Shown here: positions 62,936-64,000 of the stretch, piece by piece
Layout: each line of letters begins with the position of its first letter
How positions within the stretch are numbered: the first letter of the stretch is position 1
NCBI RefSeq assembly: GCF_003991905.1
Contig: NZ_RSCL01000030.1
Coordinates: 1 to 64,000 of the forward strand
Reading direction: 5' to 3'
Source of the DNA: Dulcicalothrix desertica PCC 7102
GTDB taxonomy: Bacteria > Cyanobacteriota > Cyanobacteriia > Cyanobacteriales > Nostocaceae
Length of the DNA: 64,000 nt
The notes under the pieces: model-generated
Database searches by the model: none
What the model saw: only the letters and a program-made list of their open reading frames with translations
What the model was told of the DNA's origin: nothing
Made by a program: the position numbers and the translations under genes

Positions 62936-64000
62936 GTGACTCGCTTTTTAATTGCTACAATTGCCGCTGCTGGGCACGTCAACCCAGCATTACCTATCGC
63001 GCGTAAACTTATTGAACGCGGACACGAAGTATGGTGGTATACAGGAAAAGGTTTTAAAGAAAAGATAGAAGCAACAGGCGCCCATCACGTTCCCATCCGC
63101 ACAGGAATAGATTTAACAGATATTAACACCATCCCTCAAGCTTGGATAAAGCAAAAAGAAGCATTAAAGGGATTATCGCAGTTTAAATTTTACCTTAAAC
63201 ACGGCTTTATTGACTCAGCAATAACGCAACTAAAAGATTTAACTAATATATTAGATGAATTTCCCGCTGATGTTTTGCTGTGCGATGTGTTCTGCCTTGG
63301 TATATCGTGGTTACATGAAAAAACAGGCTTACCTTGGGCAGCGTTTGGCATGTCAGCACTACCTTTCAACAGCCGAGATACGGCGCCTTTTAGGCTAGGA
63401 ATTTCACCTGGTAATTCTTGGGGGGAAAAATTACGAAATAGATTTCTTAATTACCTATCGCAGAATATTTTAATGCGTGATGTAACACTTCATCTTGACC
63501 AGCGTAGAGAAAGTGTTGGACTACCAAAGAAATCACAAGATTTTTTCACTGCTACTTTATCTCAATTTCTTTATTTACAAGGCACTACACCATCATTTGA
63601 GTATCCTCGTAGCGACCTTGCACCACAAATTCACTTTATCGGAACGTTTTTACCTCCGGCGCCTGCATTTACACCTCCTGCTTGGTGGGATGATTTGAAA
63701 TTAGATAAACCTATAATTCATGTCACCCAAGGTACAGTCGCAACAGAAGCAAAAAACTTAATTTTGCCAACAATTGAAGCTCTTGCAAACGAAGATGTGT
63801 TATTAATTGTGACAACAGGAGGGCAACCAATAGAAAATCTACAGCTTAATCCAATTCCTCAAAACGTTAGGTTAGAGAAATTTATTTCTCATGCTTATTT
63901 ATTACCTTATGTAGATGTAATGGTAACAAACGGTGGATTTAATGGTGTACAGACAGCTTTAGCTTTTGGTGTGCCAATGGTTACTGCTGGTCAAACCGAA
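62936..64000 (+). CDS. UGT/MGT-family glycosyltransferase (runs off the window)
   Basis: 355 codons to the window edge, with the 3' end missing. The start is GTG nine bases after the P450 frame ends. The N-terminal half has TRFLIATIAAAGHVNPALPI with the acceptor-site His, then RGHEVWWYTGKG. The C-terminal half has KPIIHVTQGTVATEAKNLIL, VRLEKFISHAYLLPYVDVMV, then TNGGFNGVQTALAFGVPMVT, a GT1 donor-site signature. These enzymes glycosylate small molecules such as macrolides, flavonoids or carotenoids. With a P450 and TetR upstream it looks like a small-molecule tailoring or detoxification group. Confidence 0.88.
   Translation, partial: MTRFLIATIAAAGHVNPALPIARKLIERGHEVWWYTGKGFKEKIEATGAHHVPIRTGIDLTDINTIPQAWIKQKEALKGLSQFKFYLKHGFIDSAITQLKDLTNILDEFPADVLLCDVFCLGISWLHEKTGLPWAAFGMSALPFNSRDTAPFRLGISPGNSWGEKLRNRFLNYLSQNILMRDVTLHLDQRRESVGLPKKSQDFFTATLSQFLYLQGTTPSFEYPRSDLAPQIHFIGTFLPPAPAFTPPAWWDDLKLDKPIIHVTQGTVATEAKNLILPTIEALANEDVLLIVTTGGQPIENLQLNPIPQNVRLEKFISHAYLLPYVDVMVTNGGFNGVQTALAFGVPMVTAGQTE

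Noticed and set aside
1-64000. tRNA, rRNA or CRISPR array
   Set aside because: No cloverleaf-like T-loop context, rRNA signature or regular spacer-repeat array was seen on reading. A covariance-model scan would be needed to exclude small RNA genes.

Overview
The window reads as chromosomal DNA of a filamentous cyanobacterium, most likely a member of the Nostocales. The taxon markers are a clear RpaA-type circadian output regulator, geranylgeranyl reductase ChlP, an SLH-OprB porin, an RRM RNA-binding protein, a DUF3611 protein, a PstS-like/DUF4912 protein and many short palindromic repeats. The DNA is about 40% G+C. By eye I counted about 97 copies of the palindrome GGCGCC and no copy of the usual cyanobacterial HIP1 palindrome GCGATCGC. 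I saw no tRNA, rRNA, CRISPR array or intact insertion sequence.

Layout. 1-6.5 kb: an HxlR regulator, then a minus-strand type I secretion block (RTX protein, PpiC-like isomerase, HlyB-like and HlyD-like proteins). 7.3-14.2 kb: a methyltransferase, a DMT exporter, a PIN-domain toxin-antitoxin pair, an ABC-2 exporter operon, a KOW mini-protein beside a decayed TetR gene, and an aminoglycoside-phosphotransferase-like gene. 14.4-27.7 kb: small regulators, methionine aminopeptidase, a frameshifted YbaK, a 1,245-residue PstS/DUF4912 protein, a hydrolase, rpaA, a PEP-CTERM protein, chlP and an RRM gene. 28.3-44.6 kb: a coherent plus-strand locus. It has a response regulator, a lone receiver, a histidine kinase, a PepSY-like lipoprotein, UDP-glucose dehydrogenase, a second kinase broken by a frameshift, two MurG-like glycosyltransferases, an ABC exporter, a two-domain histidine phosphatase, two GT4 enzymes and one GT2 enzyme. 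45-54 kb: a porin, NDH-2, and a minus-strand group with a Rieske oxygenase, a TetR regulator, a FAD/Rieske desaturase-like protein, DUF5673 and DUF89. 54-64 kb: a GT4, a Gfo/Idh/MocA oxidoreductase, DUF3611, a TetR/SDR pair with matching operators, and a TetR/cytochrome P450/glycosyltransferase group in which the P450 carries a premature stop.

The best candidate for an undescribed system is the 28-44.6 kb locus. Three near-identical regulatory boxes lie upstream of the receiver/kinase operon, of ugd and of the glycosyltransferase operon. Each is a TGAGAA-NN-TTCTCA palindrome whose CTCAT is followed by two further YTCAT units at exact 11-bp steps. This is the layout expected for an OmpR/PhoB-type regulator, and it ties the two-component genes to a surface glycan or glycolipid pathway. 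Secondary leads are a possible TetR-controlled aromatic-carotenoid group, paired operators for two other TetR regulators, and GC-rich repeats that have extended the C-termini of two enzymes.
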